Of a stretch of 36,855 bases of DNA, positions 9,736 to 19,695 are shown piece by piece. This DNA is from Hyphomicrobiales bacterium. GTDB taxonomy: Bacteria > Pseudomonadota > Alphaproteobacteria > Rhizobiales > Methyloligellaceae. The translations under genes were made by a program, and so were the position numbers. The DNA is taken from the NCBI GenBank assembly GCA_028280515.1, contig JANQLP010000154.1:1-36855 (forward strand), read 5' to 3'. How positions within the stretch are numbered: the first letter of the stretch is position 1; each line of letters starts with the position of its first letter. A model generated the notes under the pieces. That model ran no database searches and was not told the DNA's origin. It saw nothing but the letters and a program-made list of their open reading frames with translations.

Positions 9736-11434
9736 TTTTGCCTCCAGGATGGGTCACGGCGCCCGTCCGGGCCGCCCCGACCTGGTCTGCATACTTCCAC
9801 AAAACGCCACTCTGGTAGGGGTTGTCGTTCGGCGCCTCCCAAGCTTTGCGACGTTCTTCTAATTCCTCGTCGCTAAGCTCGACGTCGAGCGTACCCTCTA
9901 TAGCATCTATGGTGATCACATCGCCGTCTTTCAAGAGTGCGATGGGTCCGCCGACCGCCGCTTCCGGCCCGACATGGCCGATACAGAAGCCCCTCGTGGC
10001 CCCGGAAAACCGCCCATCTGTGATCAGCGCGACCTTGTCGCCCATGCCCTGGCCATACAGCGCCGCCGTCGTCGCCAGCATCTCGCGCATTCCCGGACCG
10101 CCCTTGGGCCCTTCGTACCGGATGACGAGGACGTCGCCTTCCTTGTAGTTGCGGTTGGTCACCGCCTCGAAGCAGGCCTCCTCGTGGTCGAAGCAGCGCG
10201 CGGGGCCCGAGAACTTCTGTTTTGCAAGGCCGGCGACCTTCACGATCGCACCGTCCGGCGCAAGATTGCCCTTCAGCCCGACCACACCACCGGTCGGCGT
10301 GATCGGTTTGTTGGCCGGATAGACCACGTCCTGCTGGTCGTTCCACTCCACGTTCTTGAGGTTCTCGGCCATCGAGCGTCCCGTCACCGTCATGCAGTCG
10401 CCGTGCATGAAGCCGTGATCGAGCAGCGTCTTCATCAGGAGCGGAATGCCGCCCGCCTCGAACAAGTCCTTCGCCACATACTTCCCGCCGGGCTTGAGAT
10501 CGGCGATGTAAGGCGTCTTCTTGAAGATCTCCGCCACGTCGAACAGGTCGAAATCGATCCCGCATTCGTGGGCAATGGCCGGCAGGTGCAGGGCCGCATT
10601 GGTCGAACCACCAGAGGCCGCAACAACCGTCGCCGCGTTCTCCAGCGCCTTGAGCGTCACGATATCCCGAGGCCGGATTTCCCGCGCGAGCAACTCCATG
10701 ATCTTCTCGCCCGCAGCCATGCAAAACTGGTCGCGCATCTCGTAAGGTGCTGGCGCACCAGCGGAATATGGCAACGCAAGTCCGATCGCTTCGGAGACCG
10801 TCGCCATCGTGTTGGCCGTGAACTGAGCACCGCATGCACCGGCCGACGGACAGGCCACCTGCTCCAGTTCTGCCAAATCCTCGTCCGACATTTCACCGAC
10901 GGAGTGCATTCCGACGGCCTCATAGACATCCTGAACGGTGACCTGCTTGCCCTTGAATGTTCCCGGCAGAATTGAACCGCCATAGATAAAGACGGACGGT
11001 ACGTTCAAACGACACATGGCCATCATCATACCCGGAAGCGACTTGTCACACCCGGCAAGGCCAACCAGCGCATCGTAACAGTGTCCCCGCATGGAAAGCT
11101 CGACAGAGTCGGCGATGACTTCTCGCGAGGCGAGTGAAGACTTCATGCCCTGGTGGCCCATGGCAATGCCATCGGTCACGGTGATCGTGCAGAATTCGCG
11201 CGGCGTGCCGCTGGCGTGCGCGACACCCTTCTTCACCACCTGTGCCTGACGCATCAGCGCGATATTGCATGGCGCGGACTCGTTCCAGCACGTGGCAACA
11301 CCGACGAGTGGCTGGTGAATCTCCTCACCGCTCAGCCCCATCGCGTACAGGAAAGCGCGGTGCGGAGCCCTTTCCGGTCCCTCCGTTACATGCCGGCTCG
11401 GCAAACGGGACTTATCGAACGTTCTGGCGTCCAT
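9707..11434 (-). CDS. ilvD: Dihydroxy-acid dehydratase
   Basis: Fe-S dehydratase (575 aa) that converts 2,3-dihydroxy-isovalerate and 2,3-dihydroxy-3-methylvalerate to the 2-oxo acid precursors of valine, leucine and isoleucine. Conserved cysteine motifs are visible: [11 protein letters not shown] (Cys49/56), [11 protein letters not shown] (Cys129) and [12 protein letters not shown] (Cys195/201). The C-terminal [12 protein letters not shown] and [20 protein letters not shown] segments are typical of IlvD rather than sugar-acid dehydratases, though paralogues of the family are hard to separate. It is followed on the same strand by the Sel1-repeat gene, which overlaps its end. No attenuator or leader peptide was recognised in the upstream gap. 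Confidence 0.95.
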   Translation of the reverse strand: MDARTFDKSRLPSRHVTEGPERAPHRAFLYAMGLSGEEIHQPLVGVATCWNESAPCNIALMRQAQVVKKGVAHASGTPREFCTITVTDGIAMGHQGMKSSLASREVIADSVELSMRGHCYDALVGLAGCDKSLPGMMMAMCRLNVPSVFIYGGSILPGTFKGKQVTVQDVYEAVGMHSVGEMSDEDLAELEQVACPSAGACGAQFTANTMATVSEAIGLALPYSAGAPAPYEMRDQFCMAAGEKIMELLAREIRPRDIVTLKALENAATVVAASGGSTNAALHLPAIAHECGIDFDLFDVAEIFKKTPYIADLKPGGKYVAKDLFEAGGIPLLMKTLLDHGFMHGDCMTVTGRSMAENLKNVEWNDQQDVVYPANKPITPTGGVVGLKGNLAPDGAIVKVAGLAKQKFSGPARCFDHEEACFEAVTNRNYKEGDVLVIRYEGPKGGPGMREMLATTAALYGQGMGDKVALITDGRFSGATRGFCIGHVGPEAAVGGPIALLKDGDVITIDAIEGTLDVELSDEELEERRKAWEAPNDNPYQSGVLWKYADQVGAARTGAVTHPGGKSEVECYANV

Positions 11435-11878
11435 TGACGGCGTCGGCCTCCTCAGATCCTTTTTGTGTCCATCTTGGCGCCGTATCCGGCGCGGTTGCTT
11501 TCCTACAATCTACCCGCTTCAAGCTCAGCAGAACACTTCTGCGTGAGCGGAAAGCCGCGTCGGACGCCTTCAGGACACGTATCGCCCGCCGACTTAAGGC
11601 GGATAATTGTGTGAGTTTATGGCGCAATAGAGGCGTAATGTTGCGTCTATGCAACAGCTTGGCAAAAAAACAACACGGATGTGCCGACGGCAGGAATTCC
11701 ACGCTCAAACTGGCATATCCGGGTAAAGAAAGCGCGAAAGACGCGAAATTTGGATTCCAATGAAGTCCAAACTGTCCTATTTCTCCCGCCATCGCCGGAT
11801 AAACAAGAATGGCAAGGCAAATGTGCGCTCGCCCATGGCGCGGCGTGTTTTTTGAAGCTCACATATCTTGACGCTCAA
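11435..11878. other. Gene-poor 444-bp gap between ilvD and the membrane protein gene
   Basis: This stretch separates two divergently transcribed genes and is more AT-rich than its flanks. It contains a small inverted repeat GTTGC-N6-GCAAC near 11641-11656 followed by seven A residues, and the reading frame of the downstream gene stays open through part of it. No convincing conserved gene, RNA or repeat was recognised. It must hold the promoters of ilvD (leftward) and of the membrane protein gene (rightward), but no strong consensus could be picked out. Confidence 0.4.
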
Positions 11879-12667
11879 ATGTCTCTGAACGCCACACTCT
11901 CAGCGGGCCCGCAAAAAGGGCATCTGTCGGATTCCATGCGCCGCGACGGGCCATTTCGACCATTCGCGTCCGATCCGGGCTGGAGCGAAGCTTGGTGGTG
12001 GCTCGGTATTCCGGTGATCGTCGCCGTTCTACTGGTTCTGACGGCGACACTCGCCCCGGAGTTTTATCTCCGGCGCATCCTGCCCGAGGGCTACGGAGCC
12101 CTTGAGGTCTCGCACTTTTTCATTCCGCTTGCGGGTTTGATCATTGCGGTGCGGTTGCTGTTTCGGCCGTTCGTGCGGCAGCGCAAACTCGTTGTCGTGT
12201 TTCTGTGTTTTGCCGCGCTTGCCTGCTTGTACATTGCCGGGGAAGAGCACAGCTGGGGCCAGCACTTCTTCAACTGGGAAACACCGGAATACTGGGCGCA
12301 GATCAATCGCCAGCAGGAAACGAACCTGCACAACACGCTGCACCTTTTCGACAAGAAGCCACGCATTCTGCTTGAGTTGGGTGTGGTGATCGGCGGGCTG
12401 ATCATTCCCGTGCTCGCGCGATTCTACGGGCAGATTCGCCGCAACCGCTGGTCTTTGTTCCTGCCTGCCGATGCGCTGGTACCAACGGCGCTCGGAGCCG
12501 TGTTGTTCAAGATCTCCGACAAGATGCTGAACACGCTCGGGATTGCCCCGCTGGTCCCCCGACCGTCAGAGGCGATAGAGTTCTTCCTGTACCTGTTCAT
12601 TCTCTACTACCTGATCGTTTTTGCGCGCCGAATCAGGGAATTGGAGCGTGAAGCTCAATCAGGATAG
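11879..12667 (+). CDS. Conserved six-helix membrane protein with GEEHSWGQ motif, function unknown
   Basis: Not recognised as a characterised family. The chosen ATG gives 262 aa; a second ATG at 11936 (MRRDGPFRPF) and upstream in-frame codons are alternatives, and none has a clear ribosome-binding site. Six hydrophobic segments are visible at about residues 39-60, 75-95, 103-120, 162-181, 195-212 and 232-250. The third runs into IAGEEHSWGQHFFNWETPE (119-137), followed by NRQQETNLHN (143-152). From memory, a similar GEExSWGQ...ETPE...E-NLHN signature recurs in uncharacterised bacterial membrane proteins. The paired glutamates, histidines and tryptophan suggest a metal- or proton-linked membrane activity, but that is inference. 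It is convergent with valS, with 16 bp between stops. Confidence 0.75.
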   Translation: MSLNATLSAGPQKGHLSDSMRRDGPFRPFASDPGWSEAWWWLGIPVIVAVLLVLTATLAPEFYLRRILPEGYGALEVSHFFIPLAGLIIAVRLLFRPFVRQRKLVVVFLCFAALACLYIAGEEHSWGQHFFNWETPEYWAQINRQQETNLHNTLHLFDKKPRILLELGVVIGGLIIPVLARFYGQIRRNRWSLFLPADALVPTALGAVLFKISDKMLNTLGIAPLVPRPSEAIEFFLYLFILYYLIVFARRIRELEREAQSG

Positions 12668-12683
12668 CACTTGAGGTGAAAGG

Positions 12684-15509
12684 TCAGCCTGCCGCTTCGA
12701 GACGTTTCAGAGCATCATTGAGTTTTGCCGCGGTCGCCTCCGCATCGGCCTTGCGCTGACGCTGTTCCTCGACCACATGCTCGGGCGCACGCGAGACAAA
12801 GTTCTCATTGTCGAGCTTGGCAGACAGTTGCTTGATCTCCGCGCCCACCTTGCCGATTTCTCGGTTCAGCCGCTCGGTCTCCGCGGAGATGTCGATCACG
12901 CCTTCGAGCGGCAGCGCAAACGTCGTTTCGTCGAGAACGAACTGCACTGAGCCTTTCGGCGCTTCGTCGGCCCCGGTGATGCCATCCAGGCGGGCCAATG
13001 TCCTCAACGCCTCGGCATTAGCGTCCATGCGATTGCGCGTGGTCTCGCCAGCGCCAACTGCAACGACGGGGATGCGGGCGCCGGCGGGCACGTTCATTTC
13101 CGCGCGCACGGACCGGATTTCACTGACCATCCGGGTAACCCAGTCGAACTCGGCATCCGCCTGCGGGTCGATCAGTCCCCGTTCCGCCGGCCACTCGGCG
13201 AGAATCAGCATCGTCTCGCGCTTTGGCCCCTTTTCGCCCAGCCGCTCCCACAATTCCTCGGTGATGAACGGCATGAAGGGATGCAGCAGAGCCAGCGCCT
13301 TGTCGAACGCCCAAGCGGCCGTGGCGCGCGTTTCCGCCTTCGCCGCCTCATCTTCACCCTGCAACGCCGGCTTTATCAGCTCGACGTACCAGTCACAGAA
13401 GACATGCCAGATGAAATGGTAGATGGCACCTGCAGCGTCGTTGAAACGATACGCTTCGATGCCGGACGTCACGGCGGCGGCGGTCTTTTCGACCTCACCG
13501 GCGATCCAGCGGTTGACCCCCTGGCTCAGGTTCTTCGGATCGAAGTCCGCCGCGCGGACACACTCGTTCATTTCCAGAAAGCGCGCCGCGTTCCAGATCT
13601 TGGTGCCGAAGTTGCGGTATCCCTCGACCCGGCTGTTGGCGATCTTGACGTCACGTCCCTGCGCCGCCATCGCCGCCATGGTGAAACGCAGCGCATCCGC
13701 GCCGTAATCGTCGATCAGCACAAGGGGATCGATGATGTTCCCCTTGGACTTGGACATTTTCTGCCCCTTCTCGTCCTTGACGATGGCGTGGATGTAGACC
13801 GTGTGGAACGGCACCTCCTTCATGAAGTGCAGCCCCATCATCATCATGCGCGCGACCCAGAAAAAGATGATGTCGTGGGCGGTGCTGAGCACGTCGGTCT
13901 TGTAGTAGCGCTTGAGCTCCGGCGTATCATCCGGCCAGCCGAGCGTGGAAAACGGCCAAAGTGCTGAGGAAAACCACGTATCGAGGACATCGGGATCGCG
14001 TTCCAGCGGCTTGTCCTCGCCATAGCGCGCGCGAGCGAGCGCCCGCGCCTCGTCCTCGTCATGGGCCACGAACACCTCGCCGTCCGGCCCGTACCAGGCC
14101 GGGATCCGGTGTCCCCACCACAACTGGCGCGAGACGCACCAGGGCTGGATGTTCCGCATCCACTCGAAATAGGTTTTTTCCCAGTTCCTGGGCACGAAGA
14201 CCGTCTCGCCCTTATCAACCGCCTCGATGGCCGGTTTGGCGAGCGTCTCGGCATCTGCGAACCACTGATCCGTCAGCATTGGCTCAATCACGTCATTCGA
14301 GCGGTCGCCAAAGGGCTGCATGATTCGCTTGTCTTCGACCTCAATCATCAATCCTTCCGCATCGATGTCGGCGACAACGCGCTTGCGTGCATTCAGCCGG
14401 TCGAGGCCGCGATACTCGTCGGGCACAAGGTTGATCGTGTCGACATGCTTGACATCCGGCTCGCCGCCGTCCCGAACGAGCGCCATAGCCGCCGCGGCAG
14501 CCTCGGCGTAGGGCGCGCCGTCGTCCCGCATATGCGCCTTCGTATCCATCAAGCGATACAGCGGAATCTTGTTACGCCGCGCGACGGCATAGTCGTTGAA
14601 ATCATGCGCGCCGGTTATTTTGACGGCGCCAGATCCAAAGTCGGGATCGGGATAATCGTCCGTAATGATCGGAATGAGGCGTCGATGCTCTTTCGGACCA
14701 ACCGGAATTTCACAGAGTTTACCGACAATTGGCGCATAACGTGAATCTGAAGGATGAACCGCGACCGCTCCATCTCCCAGCATCGTCTCCGGGCGCGTGG
14801 TGGCAATTGAAATATAATCGCGGGTCTCGCTTAAAACGACATTCCCCTCGGCATCTTTCTCCACATATTCGTATGTCTCTCCACCCTCCAGAGGATACTT
14901 GAAATGCCACATATTGCCGTCGACCTCGGTGTTCTCCACCTCAAGGTCTGAAATCGCCGTCTCGAGCGTCGGGTCCCAGTTGACGAGACGCTTGTCCTTG
15001 TAGATCAGGCCTTCGCGGTACAGATCGACGAACACCTTGAGCACCGCGGCGCTCAACCCCTCATCCATGGTGAAGCGTTCGCGCGACCAGTCGCACGAGG
15101 CGCCGAGGCGCCGGAGCTGATTGGTGATCGTTCCGCCGGACTCTTCCTTCCAGGCCCACACCCGCTCGATGAACGCCTCGCGTCCCATCGCGCGCCGGTC
15201 CGGCTCCTGTTTTTCCATAAGCTGCCGCTCGACAACCATCTGCGTTGCGATACCCGCGTGATCCGTACCCGGTTGCCAGAGCACGTCTTTCCCGCGCATC
15301 CGCTCGAAACGTATGAGAATGTCCTGAAGCGTATTGTTCAGCGCATGGCCCATATGCAGCGAGCCGGTGACGTTCGGGGGCGGAATGACGATGCAATAGG
15401 GCTCGGCATCGGCGCGGTCGGGACGGCCGCACGCGAAGGTGCCCGCCTCCTCCCACGCAGCGTAGATTCTGCTCTCGATGTCTGCGGGCTTGTAGGTCTT
15501 GTCGAGCAT
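12684..15509 (-). CDS. valS: Valyl-tRNA synthetase
   Basis: Class Ia synthetase of 941 aa that charges tRNA-Val and edits mis-activated threonine. The HIGH motif appears as HMGH (52-55) in [22 protein letters not shown] lies near residue 583 in [14 protein letters not shown], followed by the anticodon-binding domain and the C-terminal coiled coil (from [15 protein letters not shown] to LKRLEAAG) that marks ValRS. The frame is open a further 39 codons upstream, but family members start at [12 protein letters not shown], so the ATG at 15507-15509 is preferred even though its Shine-Dalgarno is weak. It lies downstream of popZ but is separated from it by a terminator hairpin, so it probably has its own promoter. 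Confidence 0.96.
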   Translation of the reverse strand: MLDKTYKPADIESRIYAAWEEAGTFACGRPDRADAEPYCIVIPPPNVTGSLHMGHALNNTLQDILIRFERMRGKDVLWQPGTDHAGIATQMVVERQLMEKQEPDRRAMGREAFIERVWAWKEESGGTITNQLRRLGASCDWSRERFTMDEGLSAAVLKVFVDLYREGLIYKDKRLVNWDPTLETAISDLEVENTEVDGNMWHFKYPLEGGETYEYVEKDAEGNVVLSETRDYISIATTRPETMLGDGAVAVHPSDSRYAPIVGKLCEIPVGPKEHRRLIPIITDDYPDPDFGSGAVKITGAHDFNDYAVARRNKIPLYRLMDTKAHMRDDGAPYAEAAAAAMALVRDGGEPDVKHVDTINLVPDEYRGLDRLNARKRVVADIDAEGLMIEVEDKRIMQPFGDRSNDVIEPMLTDQWFADAETLAKPAIEAVDKGETVFVPRNWEKTYFEWMRNIQPWCVSRQLWWGHRIPAWYGPDGEVFVAHDEDEARALARARYGEDKPLERDPDVLDTWFSSALWPFSTLGWPDDTPELKRYYKTDVLSTAHDIIFFWVARMMMMGLHFMKEVPFHTVYIHAIVKDEKGQKMSKSKGNIIDPLVLIDDYGADALRFTMAAMAAQGRDVKIANSRVEGYRNFGTKIWNAARFLEMNECVRAADFDPKNLSQGVNRWIAGEVEKTAAAVTSGIEAYRFNDAAGAIYHFIWHVFCDWYVELIKPALQGEDEAAKAETRATAAWAFDKALALLHPFMPFITEELWERLGEKGPKRETMLILAEWPAERGLIDPQADAEFDWVTRMVSEIRSVRAEMNVPAGARIPVVAVGAGETTRNRMDANAEALRTLARLDGITGADEAPKGSVQFVLDETTFALPLEGVIDISAETERLNREIGKVGAEIKQLSAKLDNENFVSRAPEHVVEEQRQRKADAEATAAKLNDALKRLEAAG

Positions 15510-15631
15510 GATACCGGGCGCCGGAATTGCGGCTGAGTTGATGGGACGCGGTGTGGTGGTAAGCCATGTCCCGGCTGACGTGTCAACAGTCGCGACCCGT
15601 GAATCGGGCAACTGATAAACGGGCAAACAAA

Positions 15632-15655
15632 AACCGGGGCACGGAGGCCCCGGTT
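15632..15655 (-). terminator. Rho-independent terminator after popZ
   Basis: Read on the minus strand this is a perfect 9-bp stem (AACCGGGGC / GCCCCGGTT) with a 6-nt loop, followed at once by TTTG and a further T-rich run. It lies 46 bp past the popZ stop codon and about 120 bp before the valS start. It should therefore end the tolC/popZ-side transcript and make valS an independent unit. Confidence 0.85.
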
Positions 15656-15701
15656 CATGGTCTCAAACCGCGTCGGCGGCCTGAGACAAACGTTCTGATT
15701 G

Positions 15702-16868
15702 TCAGCCCTTGTCCGGCTTCGAGCCTTCTGGCGTCACCTCGTCTTTGACCGCGTCCTGGACAATGCGCTCCATGTTGTCATCGAGCCATTCGCGCAGCAT
15801 CGGCCGCAGCATGTCCTTGACGCTGTCTTCCAGCGTCTTGCCGCCCTCGGATGCGGACGCCGCCATGTCCTCGGCTTCCGGCTCTTCGGCAACGGACGGT
15901 TCGTCGGCAGCTTCCGCAACCGCCGCCACGGCAACCGCTTCCGTTGCAGCGACTTCCATAGCGGCGCTTTCGGCCTCGACGGCTATCTCTTCCTCCTTCA
16001 CGGAAATCTCTGCTTCCGCCGGGGCTTCAGGTGCAAAGTCCGGCATGCTCATCAGCGGATCTTCAGCGCCCTGCGGGGCTTCACCCATGATCGCATCCAC
16101 CGCCTCATCGGCCTCGAGGCCGGCGGCCGGTACATCCGCCATCACGCTCGTTGCTTCCTCGTCCGCAGCAACGTCTGCCAGCGGCACGTCGGGCAGGTCT
16201 ATTGAGGGAGGCTGCGTGGCCTGATCAGCAGCCGCTTCCGCCGCACCAAGGCCCGGTTCGTTCAACGCGGCGAAGTCTGCGTCCAGGTCCAGATCCGGCG
16301 TCGGTGCGGCCGCTTCCGGTTCCGGCGGCGCAACGCCCTCGGCTTGTCCGAGAAGAGCACTCAACTCATCGCCGCTCGGCGGGCCGGCGGACGGCTCCGG
16401 AACGGGCGGGACATCGGCCGCCGGCGCATCCTGAACGCCTGCTTCGGCCAAAAGGTCGGAGATATTCGGTTCGCCTCCGGCTTCAGGCGGCGCGGGAGGC
16501 GCGCCGGCCTCGGCAACGGTTGCCGCGAGCGCGTCCTGCAAAGCGTCGCCCTGAGGCGGTGCGGGCGGTCCATCCGCCGGCGGCACCGGCGGGGCCTCAG
16601 CCGGGGCGGCCGCCTCGTTTTCGACAACCCTGGTCAGATCGAGAATATCGTCAACCGGCTCAGACGGTTCCGGCGCTTCATTCAGTGCATTGGCAAGATC
16701 ATCGGACAGGACATCGCCTTTCGGCTCCTCGCTTGCCGGTGCGGCAGTCTGCGCTGTCTCGCCTTCCGGTTTTGCCCCCTCACCCGGCTCGTCATCCGAG
16801 ATAATCTTGCGAATCGACGCCAAGATTTCATCCATTGTCGGCTCTGGCGCCTGCTCTGAACTGCTCAT
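15702..16868 (-). CDS. popZ: Polar organizing protein PopZ (DUF2497 family)
   Basis: Self-assembling pole-organising protein that, in Caulobacter and rhizobial relatives, forms a polar matrix anchoring chromosome-segregation and cell-cycle proteins. The two conserved ends are present: an N-terminal helix EPTMDEILASIRKIISDDE (residues 9-27) that binds clients, and C-terminal oligomerisation helices with LEDSVKDMLRPMLREWLDDN. Between them lie about 300 residues of acidic, proline- and alanine-rich low complexity (many PPAPPEA, VPPVPEP types), expected to be disordered. At 388 aa it is about twice the 177 aa of Caulobacter PopZ, all in the linker. The start follows AAGGA with 8-nt spacing. It sits between tolC and valS, the usual place in Hyphomicrobiales. 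Confidence 0.92.
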   Translation of the reverse strand: MSSSEQAPEPTMDEILASIRKIISDDEPGEGAKPEGETAQTAAPASEEPKGDVLSDDLANALNEAPEPSEPVDDILDLTRVVENEAAAPAEAPPVPPADGPPAPPQGDALQDALAATVAEAGAPPAPPEAGGEPNISDLLAEAGVQDAPAADVPPVPEPSAGPPSGDELSALLGQAEGVAPPEPEAAAPTPDLDLDADFAALNEPGLGAAEAAADQATQPPSIDLPDVPLADVAADEEATSVMADVPAAGLEADEAVDAIMGEAPQGAEDPLMSMPDFAPEAPAEAEISVKEEEIAVEAESAAMEVAATEAVAVAAVAEAADEPSVAEEPEAEDMAASASEGGKTLEDSVKDMLRPMLREWLDDNMERIVQDAVKDEVTPEGSKPDKG

Positions 16869-16994
16869 CGTGAATTCCTTGTGCCGCGTCTTTCAGCCAC
16901 CGCCCCCGTCGGGTGGCTTTCATCGTGAATACCTTAACACACACGTTAACCGCAAGTCATGCGAACGGGCGAAGGCCTTCCGCCTCGATTATGG

Positions 16995-18452
16995 TTAACG
17001 CTGCCCCGTTTCGCGCTTGAACTGATCGCGTTCGGCCCTGTCGGCATAGGTTCCGAACAGCTTGTATTTGATCTTGTCGTAGTACGCCATCGGATCATAG
17101 TACTGGACCGGCAGTCGCAGGAAATGCGCGTCGAGCCGTCCGATTGCGGCCAGCAGCGTGTAGGCGGCGACCACCCGGTCGCGCTGCGTGCTGACCAACG
17201 CGACCTGCGCGTCGAGCAGTTCCTGTTCCGCATCGAGAACGTCGAGAAGCGTGCGTTGCCCGACCTTTTCCTCTTCCTTCACGCCGTTCAGTGCGATCTT
17301 GTTGGCGCGCACCTGCTCCTGGTCGGAGATGATCTGCGCCCGGGCCGCGACCAGCCGGCCCCATGCGGCGATTACATCGGCCTGGGCCTGGGCGCGGGCT
17401 TCGTCGATCTCACGTCTGCGTTGCGCGTTGACCTGCCGCGCCTGACGCGCACGCGAGGAAGGCTCGCCGCGCGTGTAAAGCGGCACGCGGAGACGGCCCG
17501 TAATGCGGCGTTCGCTCTGTTTCTCAAGCGTCACAGATGGCTCGAAGGAATCCGATATCGTCGCCTCGACGCTCAGCTCGGGCAGCATCTCGCCAATGAT
17601 CTGCTTGATCGCATATCGCGATGCTTCTTCGGAAAAGAGCGCTGCGACAATGTTCGGGTTTTCCCCGCCCGAGATACCGAGCGCACCCTGCAAGCCGCGC
17701 GGCAGCAGGGATTCGATCGAGGGCGGCTCAACCAGGTTGCTCGGCGGGTGGCCGATGATCTGCTGATAGGCGGCCCGGCTGGTCTTGAGATTGGATTGCG
17801 CGAGGCTGAGATCGGAAACGGCACCGCTCCGCCGCGCTTCGGCCTGGGCCACGTCGGTCTTGGTCACCTCCCCGACCTCGAACCGGTCCTTCGTGGCCTT
17901 CTGCTGTTCGGAGAGAACGCGCACGTTGCTTTCCTGCAGACGGACGATGGCCTGATCGCGATAGACATCCATATAGGCGGTGACCCCGTCGAGCAGCACC
18001 GTTTGCTCGGTGTCGCGCAAGGCGGCGCGACCGGACTGGATTGTCGCCTCGGCCTCGCGAATGGCGTTCAGCGTGCGAAAGCCCCTGAACAGCGATTGGT
18101 TGAGCGTCAGAACAAGGCTCTTGGGATGATGCGTTCCGCCGGCGTTGAAACCGCCGGTCGTCGTAGACCGGTTCTTGGGAGTGGGATTGGTGTTGCGATA
18201 GCCCGTATCCGCGTCACCTGTGAGCGACGGCCGGAAATTCGACCGTGCCTGCGAGATTTCCTCATCCGTTGCGCGCAGGGCCGCACGCTCGGCATTGAGG
18301 GTCGGGTTGGTCATGTAGGCGGATGCCAGCGCCTGGGCGAGCGATTCGGCGCCTGCAGGCGAATTCATGGCGAGAACCAGAAGCGCCATCGCAAGACACA
18401 GGAACGCACGTCGTGCAAAGCACGTACGACCCTTACTCAGTTGAGAACGCAT
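16995..18452 (-). CDS. tolC: TolC-family type I secretion outer membrane protein
   Basis: Outer-membrane channel protein of the OMF/TolC family, 485 aa, which forms the trimeric beta-barrel and periplasmic alpha-tunnel used by type I secretion and RND/ABC efflux systems. A signal peptide is evident (FLCLAMALLVLAMNSPAGAES). The mature part shows the duplicated helical TolC repeats, with segments such as SLAQALASAYMTNPTLNAERAA and, in the second half, NKIALNGVKEEEKVGQRTLLDVLDAEQELLDA, which are diagnostic of the TolC subfamily. No inner-membrane pump genes are adjacent, so it probably serves several systems. It lies between the pcm-like gene and popZ; the gap to the pcm-like gene is 250 bp. Confidence 0.95.
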   Translation of the reverse strand: MRSQLSKGRTCFARRAFLCLAMALLVLAMNSPAGAESLAQALASAYMTNPTLNAERAALRATDEEISQARSNFRPSLTGDADTGYRNTNPTPKNRSTTTGGFNAGGTHHPKSLVLTLNQSLFRGFRTLNAIREAEATIQSGRAALRDTEQTVLLDGVTAYMDVYRDQAIVRLQESNVRVLSEQQKATKDRFEVGEVTKTDVAQAEARRSGAVSDLSLAQSNLKTSRAAYQQIIGHPPSNLVEPPSIESLLPRGLQGALGISGGENPNIVAALFSEEASRYAIKQIIGEMLPELSVEATISDSFEPSVTLEKQSERRITGRLRVPLYTRGEPSSRARQARQVNAQRRREIDEARAQAQADVIAAWGRLVAARAQIISDQEQVRANKIALNGVKEEEKVGQRTLLDVLDAEQELLDAQVALVSTQRDRVVAAYTLLAAIGRLDAHFLRLPVQYYDPMAYYDKIKYKLFGTYADRAERDQFKRETGQR

Positions 18453-18702
18453 GATTGTGCCCTGACCAAAGACCTATCCTCATCACCTGCAATTCAGCGC
18501 GCGCAGGTGCCCGGATGTCCCGTCCAAACATTTGGCCAGCAGGATAGTCATTCGCATGCCTGCGCGAAAGAACTTTTCCCTTTCCGCGCGCAGACGAATC
18601 TTCAGGTGTGGAGTTCGCGCAACACTCAATCGGCTATTGTGGCGCGTTTCTGCCGATTGCGCGGCAAGGCATGGGTGAAATGTCGCAGGCTGCGGACAAA
18701 CG

Positions 18703-19356
18703 CTAGAAAACGAATGCTTTTTCCGTTGCGAATCCGGGCAATTGCGGAGCGCCGGCATCGAACGCGGGGCGGTGACTGATCCGCGAACCGCTTTTGCGGT
18801 ACAGATATGCCTGCCCGAAATGGTGCTCCGCAACGATCGTCACCAGCCGTCCACCGTCCTTGAGTTGATCCAGCAGGCCCTTCGGAACGACGGGAACAGA
18901 CCCGTTCAGGAGAATCACATCGAATGGACCTTCGCTCTCATAGCCTTCATTGAGCGGCCCGGTCACGATGGCGGCATTGTCCACTTCCAGGTCCATCAGC
19001 GCTTCGCCGGCCTGTTCGCCAAGCCGGTCGTCCGACTCAAGGCCGACCACCGATTCGGCCAACCGGGCGAGAACGGCCGTTGAGTAACCGGTCGCGCAGC
19101 CGACATCGAGGACCAGATCGCCCGAGCCGACGGCCGAAAGCTGAATGAGCCGTGCAAGCGGCATCGGTGCGAGAAGATGGCGCGACGGCGCAACCTCGAT
19201 ATCTTCTTCCATGTAGGCCAGTGGCTGCAGCGCCGTGGGAACGAAGCGTTCCCGGGGCACCTCCGACAATGCGCGCAACAGATTCTCGTCGGTGACCTCA
19301 TTCGGCCGAACCTGCGACTCAACCATATTGTATCGCGCGACCGCGTATTCGCTCAT
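18703..19356 (-). CDS. pcm: Protein-L-isoaspartate O-methyltransferase family protein
   Basis: SAM-dependent methyltransferase of 217 aa related to PIMT, which repairs isoaspartyl residues. The Rossmann glycine loop is DLVLDVGCATGYSTAVLARL, and the acidic ribose-binding residue follows in VVGLESD. The N-terminus (YNMVESQVRPNEVTDENLL, VPRERFVP) belongs to the divergent alphaproteobacterial group encoded next to tolC. Whether this group keeps true isoaspartyl repair activity is uncertain, so the symbol is provisional. The ATG is preceded by GGGAGAG at good spacing. It is the first gene of the minus-strand run pcm-tolC-popZ, and is divergent from the tRNA-Cys gene 151 bp away. Confidence 0.88.
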   Translation of the reverse strand: MSEYAVARYNMVESQVRPNEVTDENLLRALSEVPRERFVPTALQPLAYMEEDIEVAPSRHLLAPMPLARLIQLSAVGSGDLVLDVGCATGYSTAVLARLAESVVGLESDDRLGEQAGEALMDLEVDNAAIVTGPLNEGYESEGPFDVILLNGSVPVVPKGLLDQLKDGGRLVTIVAEHHFGQAYLYRKSGSRISHRPAFDAGAPQLPGFATEKAFVF

Positions 19357-19507
19357 TACAGCTCTCCCGTACCCGTTTCTCAGTTCCGGATTTGCAGCGC
19401 TTTGTCAAGCAACGCGGCAATTCGACGAACGCAGATGCACAAGATCGCCCGGTGTGACGTACCGCGCCTTGACTGCGGTTTTGCCAAGTGATTGATAGGC
19501 GCTCGAA

Positions 19508-19581
19508 GGCCACGTGGCGGAGTGGTTACGCAGCGGACTGCAAATCCGTTTACCCCGGTTCGATTCCGGGCGTGGCCTCCA
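19508..19581 (+). tRNA. tRNA-Cys (GCA anticodon), host of the island insertion
   Basis: A complete 74-nt cloverleaf can be drawn. The acceptor stem is GGCCACG/CGTGGCC with discriminator T and an encoded CCA (19579-19581). The D arm contains AGTGGTTA. The anticodon stem GCGGA/TCCGT holds the loop CTGCAAA with GCA at 19540-19542. The T arm is CCCGG-TTCGATT-CCGGG. The last 17 nt are part of a 25-bp sequence repeated at 21320-21344, so the functional 3' end was either kept or regenerated when the neighbouring element inserted. Confidence 0.97.
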
Positions 19582-19589
19582 AAACCGAC
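19565..19589 (+). repeat. attL-like direct repeat at the 3' end of tRNA-Cys
   Basis: Left copy of a 25-bp perfect direct repeat. It starts in the 3' strand of the T stem, includes the acceptor strand and CCA (19565-19581), and continues 8 nt past the gene with AAACCGAC. Tyrosine recombinases of integrative elements typically target exactly this part of tRNA genes. Confidence 0.88.
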
Positions 19590-19629
19590 ACACTAAGTGT
19601 CCGGCGTGCCGTTTTCTTCACCGCTCCGT

Positions 19630-19659
19630 TTGCCCGTATTTAATTACTACTCCTAGTAT
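19630..19659 (+). promoter_or_regulatory. Candidate promoter of the KAP NTPase gene
   Basis: Within the element and 37 nt ahead of the start codon, TTGCCC (19630-19635) and TAGTAT (19654-19659) are separated by 18 bp in a locally AT-rich stretch, resembling -35 and -10 boxes. A GGGAAG Shine-Dalgarno follows before the ATG. The match is modest and unproven. Just left of it are two short palindromic motifs, ACACTAAGTGT and CGGCGTGCCG. Confidence 0.4.
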
Positions 19660-19695
19660 CAAGGAGAAGCGGGCTAAGAGTCGGGAAGCGAACCG

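Noticed and set aside
11761-11856. 31-codon ORF encoding a basic peptide (starts MKSKLSYFSRHRR)
   Set aside because: It has no convincing ribosome-binding site, lies in another frame within the open upstream extension of the membrane protein gene, and has no recognisable similarity. Chance is the simpler explanation.
16895-16921. Hairpin AGCCACC/GGTGGCT between tolC and popZ as a terminator
   Set aside because: On the minus strand, where both genes are read, the stem is followed by GAAAG and no T run, and the loop is long. It is not convincing as an intrinsic terminator.
16959-18779. Long open frame (606 codons) on the plus strand
   Set aside because: It is antisense to tolC. The translation has no recognisable motif and runs through the tolC promoter region; the tolC protein has a signal peptide and family repeats.
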